A program made the position numbers and the translations under genes. 64,000 bases of DNA from Hormiphora californensis (Eukaryota; Ctenophora; Tentaculata; Cydippida; Pleurobrachiidae): assembly GCA_020137815.1 (NCBI GenBank), contig CM035353.1, positions 7,285,298 through 7,349,297 on the forward strand. Direction: 5' to 3'. This document shows positions 42,323 through 54,369 of this stretch, in pieces. Position 1 is the stretch's first letter. Every line of letters begins with the position of its first letter. The notes under the pieces are model-generated. The model made no database searches, was not told the DNA's origin, and saw only the letters and a program-made list of their open reading frames with translations.

Positions 42323-44103
42323 GTATGTTCTGCATCTTAAAACAGTTCTCAAACTCATTGCATACCAGCTTATGAAAGTATTTATTTTTCAGGAGTTTTC
42401 TAGGAATTTGAGAGTCACTACTGCCACCAACACGGAAGTGATACAACTCTGCAATTCCAGTGGAATGCAGACGAAACCCACTGTTCTTGTGTCTGCAGCA
42501 GGTTGAGTGGAGGAGCGGCGGCGTGGTGGAGGTAAGGGTGAAGAAGAAGGGGCTATTAAGGAGGTAAAGGCAGGTGTAAAGAAGGTAGGAAAAGGCACCA
42601 GCTGGCTAAAAAGCCACAAGCCTTTACAAAGGGCAAGAGCACGATAAGGGGTTCGTTGCAGTAGCTGTTTGCAACACTCGGAGTCCTTGGGATATCTATA
42701 CGGAATCTGTAGTGGCTGTGAGTGGTTTAGCAGTCTTTGTGGCCAAATAAAGCCCCTATAAAACTATGAATAACACACAATGGGCTTGCGGTACACTATT
42801 TTAGTGGGATGGGCGCCCGGGGTAGTTAGTGTTTGCTGATCTGGGGAGACACACTATTATTCTGTAGATACGGACTCGACTGAGTTGCTTTTAGGGGAAC
42901 TGAACCTCCCTCCATGTGTAAATATATTAAGTGATAACAGAATTAATCTTAAGGTTGGATATATTATGGAATAAAGAAGTCGGAGTTCAGTACAAAACCG
43001 GTAAAGGGCTAAACAAGCCAAACAAGATAGACTGAAGTTCATTACAACCGTAAATTGCGGTATATAGCCATGGTTCATGGTTCATGGTAGATGTAATTAG
43101 TAGTTTGAGAGAAGGGCTCCCAGACGAACATCATACAGCTTGGTGCCATATTAATTGACAGAATATGAGACATCGATAGAATGAGATGATACTGATACGG
43201 GATAGAAGGATTTAATACAGGTAGATTCCCATACTGAATGTAATGAGTGACAATGACAATTTGAAGAAGTGACAATGACAATTTGAAGAAGCTTCTTCTC
43301 TTAGAAGTGACAATGACAATTTGAAGAAGAATAAGAACGCACATGTTATCGGATGCGCGCGTGAATTGAAAACATCAACACATTTAGGTCGGCGCGTTAC
43401 GTTCGGTAGAGGCAAAAAAGTGTGCGCTGAGATTTGCCATATTTTGATGCCGTGCAGGTTGGTAACGAAACTCGAAAGAAGTACCCCTAGCAGGGATGGA
43501 ATGGTTGCGGGATGGAACCGCCCCTTTTGGGTGTAGCCATCCCTTGCAAAAAGTCCTATCAGTCAACCTTCTCCAGGTCCATCCAGGAAACGTTACCCCC
43601 AGCAAAGCAGCTCCTACAGGTCACTACCTAGCCACTCCTAGCTACTATCAAGGCGCTATTTGAGCACGTAAAGCGTTCCATCTACCTGTGTAATTTCTAC
43701 TGGGGGGAATCTACTGACCCTAATATGCGCCCGATAATAACGGGTTTATCTAAATGGGGTTGGAAAGATAATGGGGAGTTTAATTGGACATCGAATGTAT
43801 TCAACCCTGATATACTGAAGCCCCTTTTCCGTTCATGCACTCCTAGCCACTCCATTGTTATGGTTTTGTGAGACGTTGATTTATTTATTTCATATTAGTG
43901 AGATAGCTATATTTTCTTTGGAACGTGAAAGGTTCCTGGAAGTTTTGGATCAGCCGGTCTCCAGAGGAGGAGACGTGGCACCGACCATCCCCTACCGGAC
44001 CAGCTGCACCACATCAACGAGGTAATGCAGCGCCTCACTGAACATCTGAGGGAGGTAGAAGGAAAGTTGAAGAGAGAGGTGAAGGTGAACCCTGAAAGCC
44101 TGA
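42323..44103. other. Unresolved region with a short tandem repeat
   Basis: The unit GAAGTGACAATGACAATTT is repeated three to four times at 43245-43328. A relative of the 41252 purine-rich segment lies at 42510-42640. A coiled-coil-like frame (INEVMQRLTEHLREVEGKLK) at about 44010-44100 may belong to the ORF that follows in a shifted frame. Confidence 0.4.
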
Positions 44104-44574
44104 AGGGAAGATCCCGAGCTGGCTCCCAGCGGGAGCGCAGCGGAAGAGAAGATCGCCGAGACGGAGAGAGGAGGAGGGAGGACTCCGGAAAAGCCACCTA
44201 CCGAAGATCCCAGCCGGATTCTGGCAGGAAGGCACCCGCAAGAAGAGAGGAGATCCGCGAAGGACAGGATAGGGCGAAGACCAGACCCCGAACCTCGTTC
44301 CTGCTCCCGCGACAGAGCTTCCAGCGGAAGTTCTCGGGGAAAGCAGAGGACAGCAGATGCACCCTCCTCCGGAACGCCCGTGACTCCCACCGTCATTCAA
44401 AGACCCGAAGACGAGACCTGGCACCTGGGAGAACCAGAATACGGCATGGAGGAGCTGAGCACCCGAACAGACAGTTTCGAGGACAGCTATGATCCCCAAC
44501 AGTGGATCCAGCGAGATCTGCGCAACAATTATTCTGCCATGATAAGCCAGGATCAACAGCATCAGGATAATTAA
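44104..44574 (+). CDS. Unrecognised charged, Pro/Ser-rich protein (gene G), partial
   Basis: This frame looks most protein-like at its end: TPVTPTVIQRPEDETWHLGE, EELSTRTDSFEDSYD and QRDLRNNYSAMISQDQQHQD before TAA. The 5' part is Arg/Glu-rich and probably disordered. A TGA at 44101 closes the frame upstream, so a frameshift or splice would be needed to join the coiled-coil stretch before it. Confidence 0.4.
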   Translation, partial: REDPELAPSGSAAEEKIAETERGGGRTPEKPPTEDPSRILAGRHPQEERRSAKDRIGRRPDPEPRSCSRDRASSGSSRGKQRTADAPSSGTPVTPTVIQRPEDETWHLGEPEYGMEELSTRTDSFEDSYDPQQWIQRDLRNNYSAMISQDQQHQDN

Positions 44575-45225
44575 AAATATATAGTTCTAGTGTATGATCT
44601 GATGTTTGTCAGCAAGCGAGAATTCTCAAGATAAATTGGTTAATTTGTTACAAGCATTTTGATTTTAAAACGATGAGAATGAATAATATTAAGCTAGTAT
44701 TTCCATATCACCAGCTAGTATAGAGAGACCGCCTAAAGCATACTCTACGATGGCGATTTCTTACAGGAGCACAAGTGCGGAAGAGAAATCATTCTTTTAT
44801 CAATTATCTAACTATTTTATACACATTTACGTCTGCGTTTTATTTTCGTATCCCACTCCTGAGGACCCACTCCCCACAAACCACAGTGATATCCGTTTTA
44901 TATGTATAACTCATGTCCACCTCATTTCTTCATTCCATTACTTGTACTTGTGTCTCTTTCTAGGAAAGATCTACCACCCGAACTACAAAAAGGATCTACC
45001 TCCGAACTGAAATGGAAGGTCTTTGAGTGGACTGCTGGCCGGGACTCCTACAAGTTCTTCGTAATTAGATTTATCTAAATATATTCAACAGAAATAAAAA
45101 TACGTATTAGCCGTTTTCATACTGTACGACATTGAGCCAAAAGACTAAACGATTTGAAGAAGTATTTGCCCACCTACTAATGTCACCAGCCTCTCTAACC
45201 CCTAATATTACTTCTCTACATAGCT
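44575..45225. other. Spacer, nothing recognised
   Basis: An 86-codon frame (44750-45010) has hydrophobic character but no motif. TATCCCACTCC at 44850 is distantly like the repeated motif at 40611. Confidence 0.3.
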
Positions 45226-45435
45226 ATGGATTCGAACAGCAATGATGTCCCACCGCCTCCCCCGGCCCCAGGGGTCACGGAGGAAGAGGAGTTGTTACGC
45301 GAGCCGACGACCAACCCGTTCGCTAGCACCGCCACCACGACGCAGAGGACGTTCTACCCCCGGGTCCTGACCAGTCGTTCTACCCTCCTCCACCACACGG
45401 TCCATTTGTTGCGGAGGACTTGCGATAAAAAATAA
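45226..45435 (+). CDS. Small Pro-rich ORF with a probable homopolymer frameshift
   Basis: MDSNSNDVPPPPPAPGVTEE begins it, and an acidic/Thr-rich segment follows. After a run of five C at 45357-45361 a second frame reads PDQSFYPPPPHGPFVAEDLR to a TAA, more in keeping with the Pro-rich N-terminus than the current frame. AATAAA follows at 45429. Function unknown. Confidence 0.35.
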   Translation: MDSNSNDVPPPPPAPGVTEEEELLREPTTNPFASTATTTQRTFYPRVLTSRSTLLHHTVHLLRRTCDKK

Positions 45436-46275
45436 ATTCAATGGATAACATAAATAAATACACTCTTTTTCCCATCGATCAGATAATCCGGGAACATTTG
45501 CTGAGCTACCTGATATCAAGAGAGGGATTAAGGCGTCCAGCATTTATCTACCGGATTCCTATCGTTTGCCCGAATTAAGTTGCAAGATACTATGCCAGCA
45601 ATGGACACTTGGAAGGTGAAATCAACCAACCGACCAATGATTTCATGCTGGAACCTTGAAAAACTCGTAAGTTTTCAAATTAGGATGAATTGTGAATCCT
45701 TAGTTATGAATCCTTAGTTATGAATATAATTGAATCCTTAAATTTGTCTATAGAAAATGAGACAATAATAATGGAAACATCACATGATATATATGATCAG
45801 GGAAACTTGCCCTTAGTACATTGTTCAACCCAACCTAAGTTCTCCGCAGGCACTTAGGTCGAACAGGACCCGGGTCTGGGTCTGCAGTCAGTTACTAACC
45901 AAATCTATAGGTACAGGAAGAAAAGTGCACGGAGCTAAAATGGATGTAAAATGTGTATGAAGACATCAGAGCCGGAAAATCATCAACATTACCGTGGGCT
46001 GTGTTCCATTCCAGTGTCGATTGTGGCCCAGAGATTGCATCCGAGAGCCACATATTGCCTGTTTTGAGTAACTCCAGCATACAGTGTTGCATGGGATGAA
46101 AATAGCCATGTATGTATAATTCTTCTACATAATTTTTAATCCAATTAGATTCTCACCACTCCTTTTCATTTACCAATCAAAAAATTTTTAAAAAAATCAA
46201 ATATTTCAAAAAAAATCAATGATTTTGGAAATCCAGGGTATGGTTTACAGTTCTTACGGCTGCACCCCCCCCCCC
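45436..46275. other. Spacer with a short direct repeat
   Basis: TGAATCCTTAGTTA is repeated at about 45692-45722. A C-run at 46265-46276 borders the next foldback element. No gene recognised. Confidence 0.4.
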
Positions 46276-47616
46276 CACGGCGTGCCTGGTGAAATTTTAA
46301 CACGACCTAGCATGCAACGGGAAACCACCACTTGTACGTGGTAGCTGAGGGTCTACAGAATGGCGCTACGGTGCGGGATAAAAAAATCCATTCCCTAAAA
46401 TCTTTTTTTTTACTTTTATTTGATTTGGGTCAAAATTGGCTATATAAAACGTGGTCCCGAAAAATCCATAATGACTTAGCACACGAAATATGTCACCCCT
46501 ACCTATTTTTGCACGTAGAATCGATTGCCGTTGAAGTCCAATCTCTAAAATGACTGTAAAATGGTCAAAAGTTGATTTTTTGCCATTTTTTGGAGGTTTT
46601 TGGCCCCTAAACCATTGAAAACGTTGAGATAGGAATTTGAAACTAGTGCCAATCGTTAAAATGGTCATTTTTCTACCAAGAACCAAGTTTTCGTGTATAT
46701 CCGATTTATGGTTAGATTTGGGCAAATTGTTGAAATCTGCCAACTAGGAGAACCGTAACTTGATTTTCTTGTTTTTTGGATTTTGGCATTTTTGACAAAC
46801 TTCTGATTGAAATGGTCAATCGGGACCATGCTTAAGTTGTTTATGGGACAATTTGCGACTAAAATCCAAGATTTCATACCAATCCAATAACAGATCGTTG
46901 ATTTATAGAAAATTTAAGTAGGCAAAACGGTCAAAATGACAACTTTTCTTGCTTATTTTGACCGTTTTGCCCACTTAAATTTTCTATAAATCAACGATCT
47001 GTTATTGGATTGGTATGAAATCTTGGATTTTAGTCGAAAATTGTCCCATAAACAACTTAAGCATGGTCCCGATTGACCATTTCAATCAGAAGTTTGTCAA
47101 AAATGCCAAAATCCAAAAAACAAGAAAATCAAGTTACGGTTCTCCTAGTTGGCAGATTTCAACAATTTGCCCAAATCTAACCATAAATCGGATATACACG
47201 AAAACTTGGTTCTTGGTAGAAAAATGACCATTTTAACGATTGGCACTAGTTTCAAATTCCTATCTCAACGTTTTCAATGGTTTAGGGGCCAAAAACCTCC
47301 AAAAAATGGCAAAAAATCAACTTTTGACCATTTTACAGTCATTTTAGAGATTGGACTTCAACGGCAATCGATTCTACGTGCAAAAATAGGTAGGGGTGAC
47401 ATATTTCGTGTGCTAAGTCATTATGGATTTTTCGGGACCACGTTTTATATAGCCAATTTTGACCCAAATCAAATAAAAGTAAAAAAAAAGATTTTAGGGA
47501 ATGGATTTTTTTATCCCGCACCGTAGCGCCATTCTGTAGACCCTCAGCTACCACGTACAAGTGGTGGTTTCCCGTTGCATGCTAGGTCGTGTTAAAATTT
47601 CACCAGGCACGCCGTG
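46276..47616. mobile_element. Near-perfect 1.34-kb palindromic element
   Basis: The ends CACGGCGTGCCTGG/CCAGGCACGCCGTG are flanked by C-runs on both sides. The two arms (about 650 bases each, centre near 46946) are so similar that frames of 125, 73 and 70 codons have identical translations on opposite strands. It encodes no known transposase. The very high arm identity suggests recent formation or gene conversion. Confidence 0.85.
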
Positions 47617-47900
47617 CCCCCCCCATATATACATAATTACATAAATATGTAATCCTGCACCGTTTCCCCTATAACAGTGAAGGGACGGCCCACATGAACC
47701 CGGGGCAAACCTGAATTTATGTAAGCGATTATCCAATCTGGTGGAAGAGCCGGAAAATACAATTTAAAGAGAAGGAATATTCGAAAAGTGTCATCTTCCT
47801 AGTTATTTCGGAGTAGCTTAGGGATCACAGATCACTAATGGGTTAAGTATATGATCTATCAACACAGTACAAGTGTTTAATTCTCGTTTAATTCTCGTTT

Positions 47901-48173
47901 ATGACAGCTAGCAAGCTGTTTTCTGCCAGAGTGATCCCCAACAACGGTGGGCAACCCCTAAACAGCGCCGAAATGCAGACCCCCACTATTGGAGGGAAGC
48001 AGGTTGAAGTGGAAAACCAGGAGGATGAGTCTAACCAGGAGGAGGACATAGAAGAAGAGGACATGGGCGACAATGATGACAAAGAGAACGAGGAGTTCTT
48101 CTCACCCAAACGCCAAAGGATGGAGGACAAATCTAAGGGCTCGGAAGAGGAGGGGCTCACCAGAAGCGTATAA
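47901..48173 (+). CDS. Unrecognised acidic 90-residue ORF
   Basis: MTASKLFSARVIPNNGGQPL begins it. An acidic run (EDESNQEEDIEEEDMGDND) and SPKRQRMEDKSKG, a possible nuclear localisation signal, follow, then TAA. A nuclear, disordered protein is possible. No homologue recognised; it could be transposon-related. Confidence 0.35.
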   Translation: MTASKLFSARVIPNNGGQPLNSAEMQTPTIGGKQVEVENQEDESNQEEDIEEEDMGDNDDKENEEFFSPKRQRMEDKSKGSEEEGLTRSV

Positions 48174-49257
48174 TTTTAATAACCACTTTTTATTCTTTCT
48201 TTTTAAGTTTACATCAACAAATACATCCGAGTTTTAATTTGATTAAATCTACTCTAGAACAGAGTCTTCAGCGGCAACTGCCCCCATTCAACGAACCAAA
48301 CCCCCGAGCACAAATCTCTCCCTTATGATTCCCCAACCATCCCCCTTGCCCCCTGAACCCTCAACTGCGACCCCCCACACCAAAAATAGGACCCTGCACG
48401 CGCAAATCCTAAGACGCACACTCCTTCCAATTGGAAACTTTGGAAAACACCACGTCTTGTTGATATCGAACTACTAGATTTCATACCTGTTAACCATAGT
48501 CAGTGGTCCGGCATCACTTACTGTTCTAAACATGTAAATTGTAACTGCTAGCATACCAGGCCATCTCCACGGGAATCCCAATCGATCAGTTGATCAGTGC
48601 TTCGACAGCTAAATATTAAGATCTGAAAAAGAAGTTTTAAATCTGTGTTTTTGTTAAACGGACTATATTGCATAAGAAATGATGATAAAATATTCATTCA
48701 TGATATTGCTACACTTACCTGTATGTTTAGAAGTTCGCCAGTGCCATTCGCAGGCTCCAACCAGTGAGAAAAAGTATCAATATATCTAACATAACATTTG
48801 TAGTTTGCTATGAATGCAGTTTATTATGTTAGCATTGTTGAAATCTGCAGGCACTATCGTCCACAAAGATAGGCATTAAATTTATCTTTTACATTTTCTT
48901 ATTTTGGATTAATCTACCTCAGTTGTTCGAAGAAATTGATAAAAACTCAGCGAGATTGATAAAAACTCGGCAAAATTGCATTTTTGCTATCGATTGTAAT
49001 ACGAACATTCAGAGAGAGAGAGAGAGAGGGGGGGGGGGACGCACGATCTATTTGCTATATGATAGTAAAATTGTCTTTGTTCACAGGGGGGCCAATGACT
49101 CACTTGTAAATTTTCACGTGACAGGAAAGCGGTCCAACTATAAATCACAAAGATTTTTTTCATTTCATTCAACGCATTCGATTCAACGCATTCGATTCAA
49201 CGCATTCAACTACGCTCTCTCGATCAATACAAACTACTTGTCGCCAGATCTATAATC
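48174..49257. other. Upstream region of gene B
   Basis: AT-rich with a GA run and G10 tract at 49012-49037 and a tandem CGATTCAACGCATT repeat at 49166-49206 just before the start codon. It probably contains the promoter and 5' UTR of gene B. Confidence 0.45.
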
Positions 49258-49938
49258 ATGGCACCCTCTGTGTTTCTCCTGCTCCTGGTTTTTCAGGGGA
49301 TTATCCCTACTACGGATACAAAAACCTGGTGGACTATGGTCCAGATATTTACGGAACGGCCCATGAACGGCCCCCGACAGCCCCGTCCTTACTCTAACCC
49401 GGCACCGTGTAAAGTCGTCGTGGTTAGACACTTTTTGAAGCTTTATTGTGAGACTCGGCGTGGGATATCCCTTGATGATATTCCAGAGAGGCTCCCGGAG
49501 ACATTTATAAAAAGGAAGGAAGATTGGCAAATAGGATTGGTATTCAAGTGTGCTACCTCTCCATACAACTACAAGTTCAGAGTGCCCCTCGATAGTTCCT
49601 CCTTTAATTTGATCCACCGATGTCAAAATGACCCGGGGTTATACCAAGCGTGTGGGTTGTCCCAAAACCCATTCAGCACGGAGGAAACCAAAAATGGAAC
49701 TAATCTATGCGGAGTGGACCTTTGTTTTTCCGACTTCTACACGGTGAGAGGTACCATAATGATGCATGAGTGTCCTTACAATGAGGAGATACATGGTCGA
49801 GGCATGGCCACTTGCGACCTGGCATGCGCTTCCATTGATTGCACGGACGAGGCAGAGTGTAATGGTGTAAGGTATGGATTGTACTGTTTGACTGCAATTG
49901 GCCGATATAGCGTGAGGACATATATAAACCCATACGAG
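49258..49938 (+). CDS. Gene B exon 1: signal peptide and shared ectodomain of an LDLa-7TM receptor
   Basis: MAPSVFLLLLVFQGIIPTTD is a signal peptide. The family pattern follows: PCKVVVVRHFLKLYC, GLVFKC, LYQACG, NLCGVDLC, then CDLACASIDCTDEAECNGV (LDLa-like) and RTYINPYE. All Cys positions that gene A carries in three frames are in one frame here. The donor GAG/GTAGGC at 49939 leaves phase 0. Confidence 0.8.
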
Positions 49939-51192
49939 GTAGGCCCCTTGACATTGTTTCCTAAAAGTCTGTTCTCGCCAGTATATCACTCATATCAGAA
50001 AACAACTCAATAACACAATATTTTTACTGGTGCGCTCGGGCAGAGGGGTAATTCCCAGTGTCCCGATCTCTGGAATATGAAGGAAAGATAAATGCAAAAA
50101 TTCTGCAGCAAAACAAAATCCTTGCAGCAAAATGAAAAAATATTGGGGGACTGCAGCAGCAGCTGCTGCAGCAGCAGAAGATATTTCCCATACTTACACA
50201 CAGAGATACAGTGTTAACAGTGTGTAACAGAGAGATAGAATATGTTGGGGCATGTTCCAGTTGTGCGTAATGCACCGACAACAGTCGAGTAAGGGGGAAG
50301 GGGAAAGAAAAGAGAGATTCATACTTTAACATAGCTCTCTTTTTTCCCCATAGCTTTACAAAGGGGTGAGATCGTTATAGTCACTGTTGCAGTAAAGTCC
50401 AATTTTTTATTTAAGCGACAGGCCGCCGCGCACACATTTGGTTAATTGGTCATATCTCCGGTTCCTGATAAGATAAAGACTTGATCCTGGTTGCGTTGGA
50501 AAGATAAAATTTTTATCTTTCCAATGGCACCAAAGAAAAGACGCTAGCTTATCAGGAACCGGAAATCGATTTCAAGCGCTGCATTTTGATGCGCGGCGGC
50601 CTGTCGCTTAAATAAAAAATTTGACTTTACCTGAGTGGAATTTTCTCGGAATTTTCCATCTCTGCAGTCGCTGCAGCAGGGAAGGGGAAGAAAAGAGAGA
50701 TTCATACTTTAACATAGCTCTCGTTTTTCCCCATAGCTTTACAAAGGGGTGAGATCGTTATAGTCACTGTTGCAGTCCCTGAGTGGAATATTCCAAGGAA
50801 TTTCCACTGCTGCAGCAGCACTGCAGCAGGCACTGCAAAGATGGAATACTCCAAGGAATTTCCACTACTGCAGCAGCACTGCAGCAGGCACTGCAAAGAT
50901 GGAATATTCCAAGGAATTTCCACTACTGCAGCAGCACTGCAGCAGGCACTGCAAAGATGGAATATTCCAAGGAATATTCCAACCTTATAGGGACTGCAGT
51001 AGGGAAATATTCCAATGTTAGGGGTACTGGGACTGCCGGGGTATTTTAGGACGGTAAAATCCCTATCCATGACTGCAGCAAATAGTAAAATTCCTGCAGC
51101 AAAACGAGCTCCCAAAATGAAAATTCCAGGCGTGAAAAAAAATCGGGACACCGGGGGGTAATTTCATCCTATTATTAATTTGACATTTTCAG
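49939..51192 (+). repeat. Gene B intron 1: MITE and tandem repeats
   Basis: A palindromic MITE lies at 50392-50630 (ends GTAAAGTC and GACTTTAC; arms AAGCGACAGGCCGCCGCGC). An 80-bp block with TTCATACTTTAACATAGCTC occurs on both sides (50310 and 50697). A 69-bp tandem repeat (GCAGCAGCACTGCAGCAGGC, AAAGATGGAATA) runs three to four copies at 50775-50985. Confidence 0.75.
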
Positions 51193-51293
51193 ATTTGTAG
51201 CAGTAAGAGAGGTCAGCGATGTGAGGATGGAAGGGATCATACTGACTGTTTCGTTTCACCCGGCACACCCGGATCATGCGTCAGGACTGAAAG
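51193..51293 (+). CDS. Gene B exon 2, small LDLa-like segment
   Basis: The acceptor TTTTCAG and donor AG/GTGTGT give 101 nt, phase 0 in and phase 2 out. It reads CSSKRGQRCEDGRDHTDC, then CVRTE. Phases fit both neighbours. Confidence 0.65.
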
Positions 51294-51536
51294 GTGTGTA
51301 GCTATTATACAACAGTACACTTACTACTGTTGTCTTGTCCAATGTTCAACCCTCTCTCACTCCGTAAATGTTAAGGAGGGTTGACACATAACTACTAAAC
51401 CGTATTATACACAGTTCCACAAGATATCACAGCGCTGGCAAGCGTCCCGGGGCCATTGTATGTGTTAAAAACGTTGTAGTATCGAAATCCGACCAATCAA
51501 ATCCCCCGACCCCCAGCTCTGACAGCTCCATTTCAG

Positions 51537-53506
51537 CACATACAATGGCACGTCAATAACACGAACCATAAGAATACGAGAGGACCAGAGATGTATGGTG
51601 CCCCGACAGGAACGCAATGAAGAATACATTGAGACACTGTGTACCACGCCTCTCGGGCTGGAACAAACCAATTGTTCGGACCCCGCCCGTCTGGCTATAG
51701 TGGGATGCACCCTCGGAGGACACCCCACTAATGTTTCAGTCTTTGGGGTTTGTAAGAACTTTCCGCTCTGTGACGATGGTTATAATAATGTCTGCCCGTT
51801 TGTGGACACGTGGTGTACTATTCACAAAGGGCAGCTGTGTGATGGCACGTCAGATTGTTCCTCCGGCATGGATGAGAATAAATGCAGCTCCGTGACAAAG
51901 GAATTCAAGTGTGAGAGACGCTTTCACACGAGCCACACAGACCGGAGACCTCTGGGCCTCCCAATCAACTGGGTAATGGATGGGCAGGTGGATTGTCTGG
52001 ACGGGAGGGACGAGGAGGAGAGTATCTGGCAGACCTGCGGTACAGGCATCTATACACGGTTTACTGAGCTAACCACCAAGGACAATTGTGAGGAAGTGAT
52101 GAAGTGTGAGGAGGAGGGGCAGTTCATCAGGATGGATGAGTTATGTGACCGGGTCAACACTTGCTCCTTTGAAGAAAGGCTCTGTGAGGCGGTTATTAGC
52201 ACCAAGTTTAGTGTGAGTGTCGAGGTGGCAGTTCAGGATGGTGTCCTGTGGACCGAGCATTGTTTTCCTCGCCCAGTTCCCGATCTAGAGCATCAGCTGG
52301 GTACATGCAACAAGGTCGAACACACTGCCGCACTGATGAAGAGTGTATTTGATGTCCACAAACCTGTCATGCTGGCCATCCCGAATAACCAAACCCGGGA
52401 TTGCTCAAACTTCTACGGGGAACACTATGTTTACTCAGCGTGCAATGGTCGCTGTAAAACTGCTGAATGTCCCCTGGCAACAGTATCCAGGGAAACGTGC
52501 AATAACCACGCAATGAAGAGGGTATTTGCTCTTGCTGTGAACACCCTCTCGCCGGAGCTTGTTCCTATGTTAATGGAGAACAACCCCTTTGGCAGGTACG
52601 AGACCAGAATCTTTCCGTGTGGCAACAAGAATTGCATTCCCTATCGGGATGTATGCAACCTAAGGGATGACTGCGGTGACAATTCCGATGAGGCAAACTG
52701 TTTGAATCACTTTACGTGTAACTCCTTTTCCAGTGACAGTAATAATCAGGTGCGACTCCCCCTCTCCTCGGTGTGTGACGGCCACGTTGAGTGCTACGAC
52801 TTCTCAGATGAATGCCAGCCACACTGTCCCGCGTCCAACATGAACATCTACCCAAACGACTTCCTCCGAAGTTTGAGTTACACAAATGGAGTGCTGGCAA
52901 CTGTCCTCAACTTGGTCTCATTGGTCAGGACTTCCCTTGCTATGCGGAAACAACACAAATTTGAAACATTGAGCAATAAGGCAACTATTCTTCTGATTTG
53001 TGTGGGTGATCTGTGCTTTGGTGTATATCTCCTCGGGATATCTGTAGCGGACTACCTACACCGGGTTTCAGGGGACTATTGTCAGAAGAGGTTCATATGG
53101 CTAAGTATGAAGTACTGCTCCGCTCTGGGTGTGATAGGTACCTTTGGCGCACAGCTCTCTCTTTTTGCCATCACGAATTTAAGTCTTCTTCGGGTGACAA
53201 ACATGCAACGGATGGTGAAGCGGTCACTAAAATCCAAGAAAACAGTTGCCAAGATAGTATTCTTGATGGTTGCACCAGTACTTTCCAGCATGTTAGTGGC
53301 TCTAACACCCGTTATACCTCTTTTCGAAGACTTCTTTGTCAACGGTCTTTACTTTGACAAGTTACCACTGTTCGTTGGACCAATCGACAAGACCCGATTT
53401 TCCGCAGCATTCAAAGCCCGGTCTCCCGGGATGGCTCATACCAGATCAAAAAACTGGAAAGTAATTCGCTCAACAGTAAAGAAAATGTTTACCTCCGATC
53501 ACAATG
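51537..53506 (+). CDS. Gene B exon 3: LDLa array, Cys/His block and TM1-TM4
   Basis: The acceptor CATTTCAG lies before 51537 and the donor G/GTAAGT at 53507. It opens NGTSITRTIRIREDQRC, then LCDDGYNNVC and LCDGTSDCSSGMDENKC (LDLa), CLDGRDEE, ELCDRVNTCS, a block shared with gene A (YGEHYVYSAC...TCNNHAMKRVFAL, residues about 555-600), CIPYRDVCNLRDDCGDNSDE (LDLa, about 625-645) and VCDGHVECYDFSDEC. Hydrophobic segments TM1-TM4 follow from about residue 700. The region after TM3 reads TNLSLLRV in place of a DRY box. After TM4 (APVLSSMLVALTPVIPLF) the ECL2 begins. Confidence 0.8.
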
Positions 53507-53655
53507 GTAAGTTGATAGATTTCTGATCTTTCCCAGCATATTTCACACGAGGATCCTGGTAAATCGCGGTCCAATCAACTACTTCAATCGGCACTGTTAG
53601 AAATGGCAGACCACTAAAATATTCCTAAAGTACTAATTCAATATTGTCTTTTCAG

Positions 53656-54073
53656 GCATCACGCAGGACACAATCGGTTTCTATGGTAACGACGGGACAT
53701 GTATCTTCAAGTACCTGGTAAGAAGAGATGACCCACAGTGGATATACTCAACCTCAATCGTCTTCATCAACTTTCTCTGTTTCATCTTCGTGGCCGCCAG
53801 TTACGTGATCCTTGCAATACGAACAGGGAGATCTGCACGAGGAGCTGGGAACGCCCAGGCAGAGAAAAGGCAGCAGACACTCCAGCGCAAAGTGTCGGCT
53901 ATCATCGCAACCGACTTTCTCTGCTGGGTACCTCTCACGTTCATATCGTTCTTACATTTGGGAGAGGTGATCGAGGCTACGTCTTGGTATTCCTTCTTTT
54001 CAATCCTCATTTTACCAATCAACTCCGTCATCAACCCCCTTTTCTACGACGACATTAATCTTCAAGTACTTAG
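53656..54073 (+). CDS. Gene B exon 4: TM5-TM7 of a rhodopsin-like GPCR
   Basis: The acceptor CTTTTCAG lies before 53656; the first two bases complete a Gly codon. GNDGTCIFKYL gives the conserved ECL2 cysteine. TM5 is STSIVFINFLCFIFVAASYV. TM6 carries FLCWVPLTFISFL, the CWxP motif. TM7 carries ILPINSVINPLFYDD, the NPxxY motif in a leucine-rich-repeat-receptor style (ILPINS-x-NP). This is closest in pattern to the LGR/RXFP receptor branch. The receptor should lie in the plasma membrane; G-protein coupling is plausible but the DRY box is altered. Confidence 0.8.
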
Positions 54074-54161
54074 GTACAAGAGACCAATGGGGACAGCGTA
54101 TAACTCGCTACATGCTGTTTTTATTAGCACACTGTCTTTCTTTCATAGGATTCCTAAGAAG

Positions 54162-54369
54162 GACGATCAAGCAAGATCCCGAAACAGTCCCTGGACCACA
54201 ACATGGAGACGATCTTCCACAGCCCGAAGACCTTCCACAGCAAGAGGCCGAGGAAGGACCAACTCCACATTCCACAGTCCAAGAGTCTGAACAAGAGGAA
54301 GAGTCTGAACAAGCGGAAGAGTCTGAACAAGAGGAAGAGTCTGAACAAGAGGAAGAGTCTGAACAATAG
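54162..54369 (+). CDS. Gene B exon 5: acidic cytoplasmic tail
   Basis: Using donor TTAG/GTACAA (54074) and acceptor AAG/GACG, the tail reads RTIKQDPETVPGPQHGDDLP, and then enters the 18-bp repeat as EESEQEEESEQ until TAG at 54367. The alternatives are no splice, or acceptor CATAG at 54148; both keep another frame ending at 54288 with an Arg/Ser-rich end. The total in the chosen model is 1125 residues. Confidence 0.45.

Noticed and set aside
46366-47560. Identical 125-, 73- and 70-codon ORFs on both strands
   Set aside because: They mirror each other because the DNA is a palindrome; there is no domain, start context or splice support.
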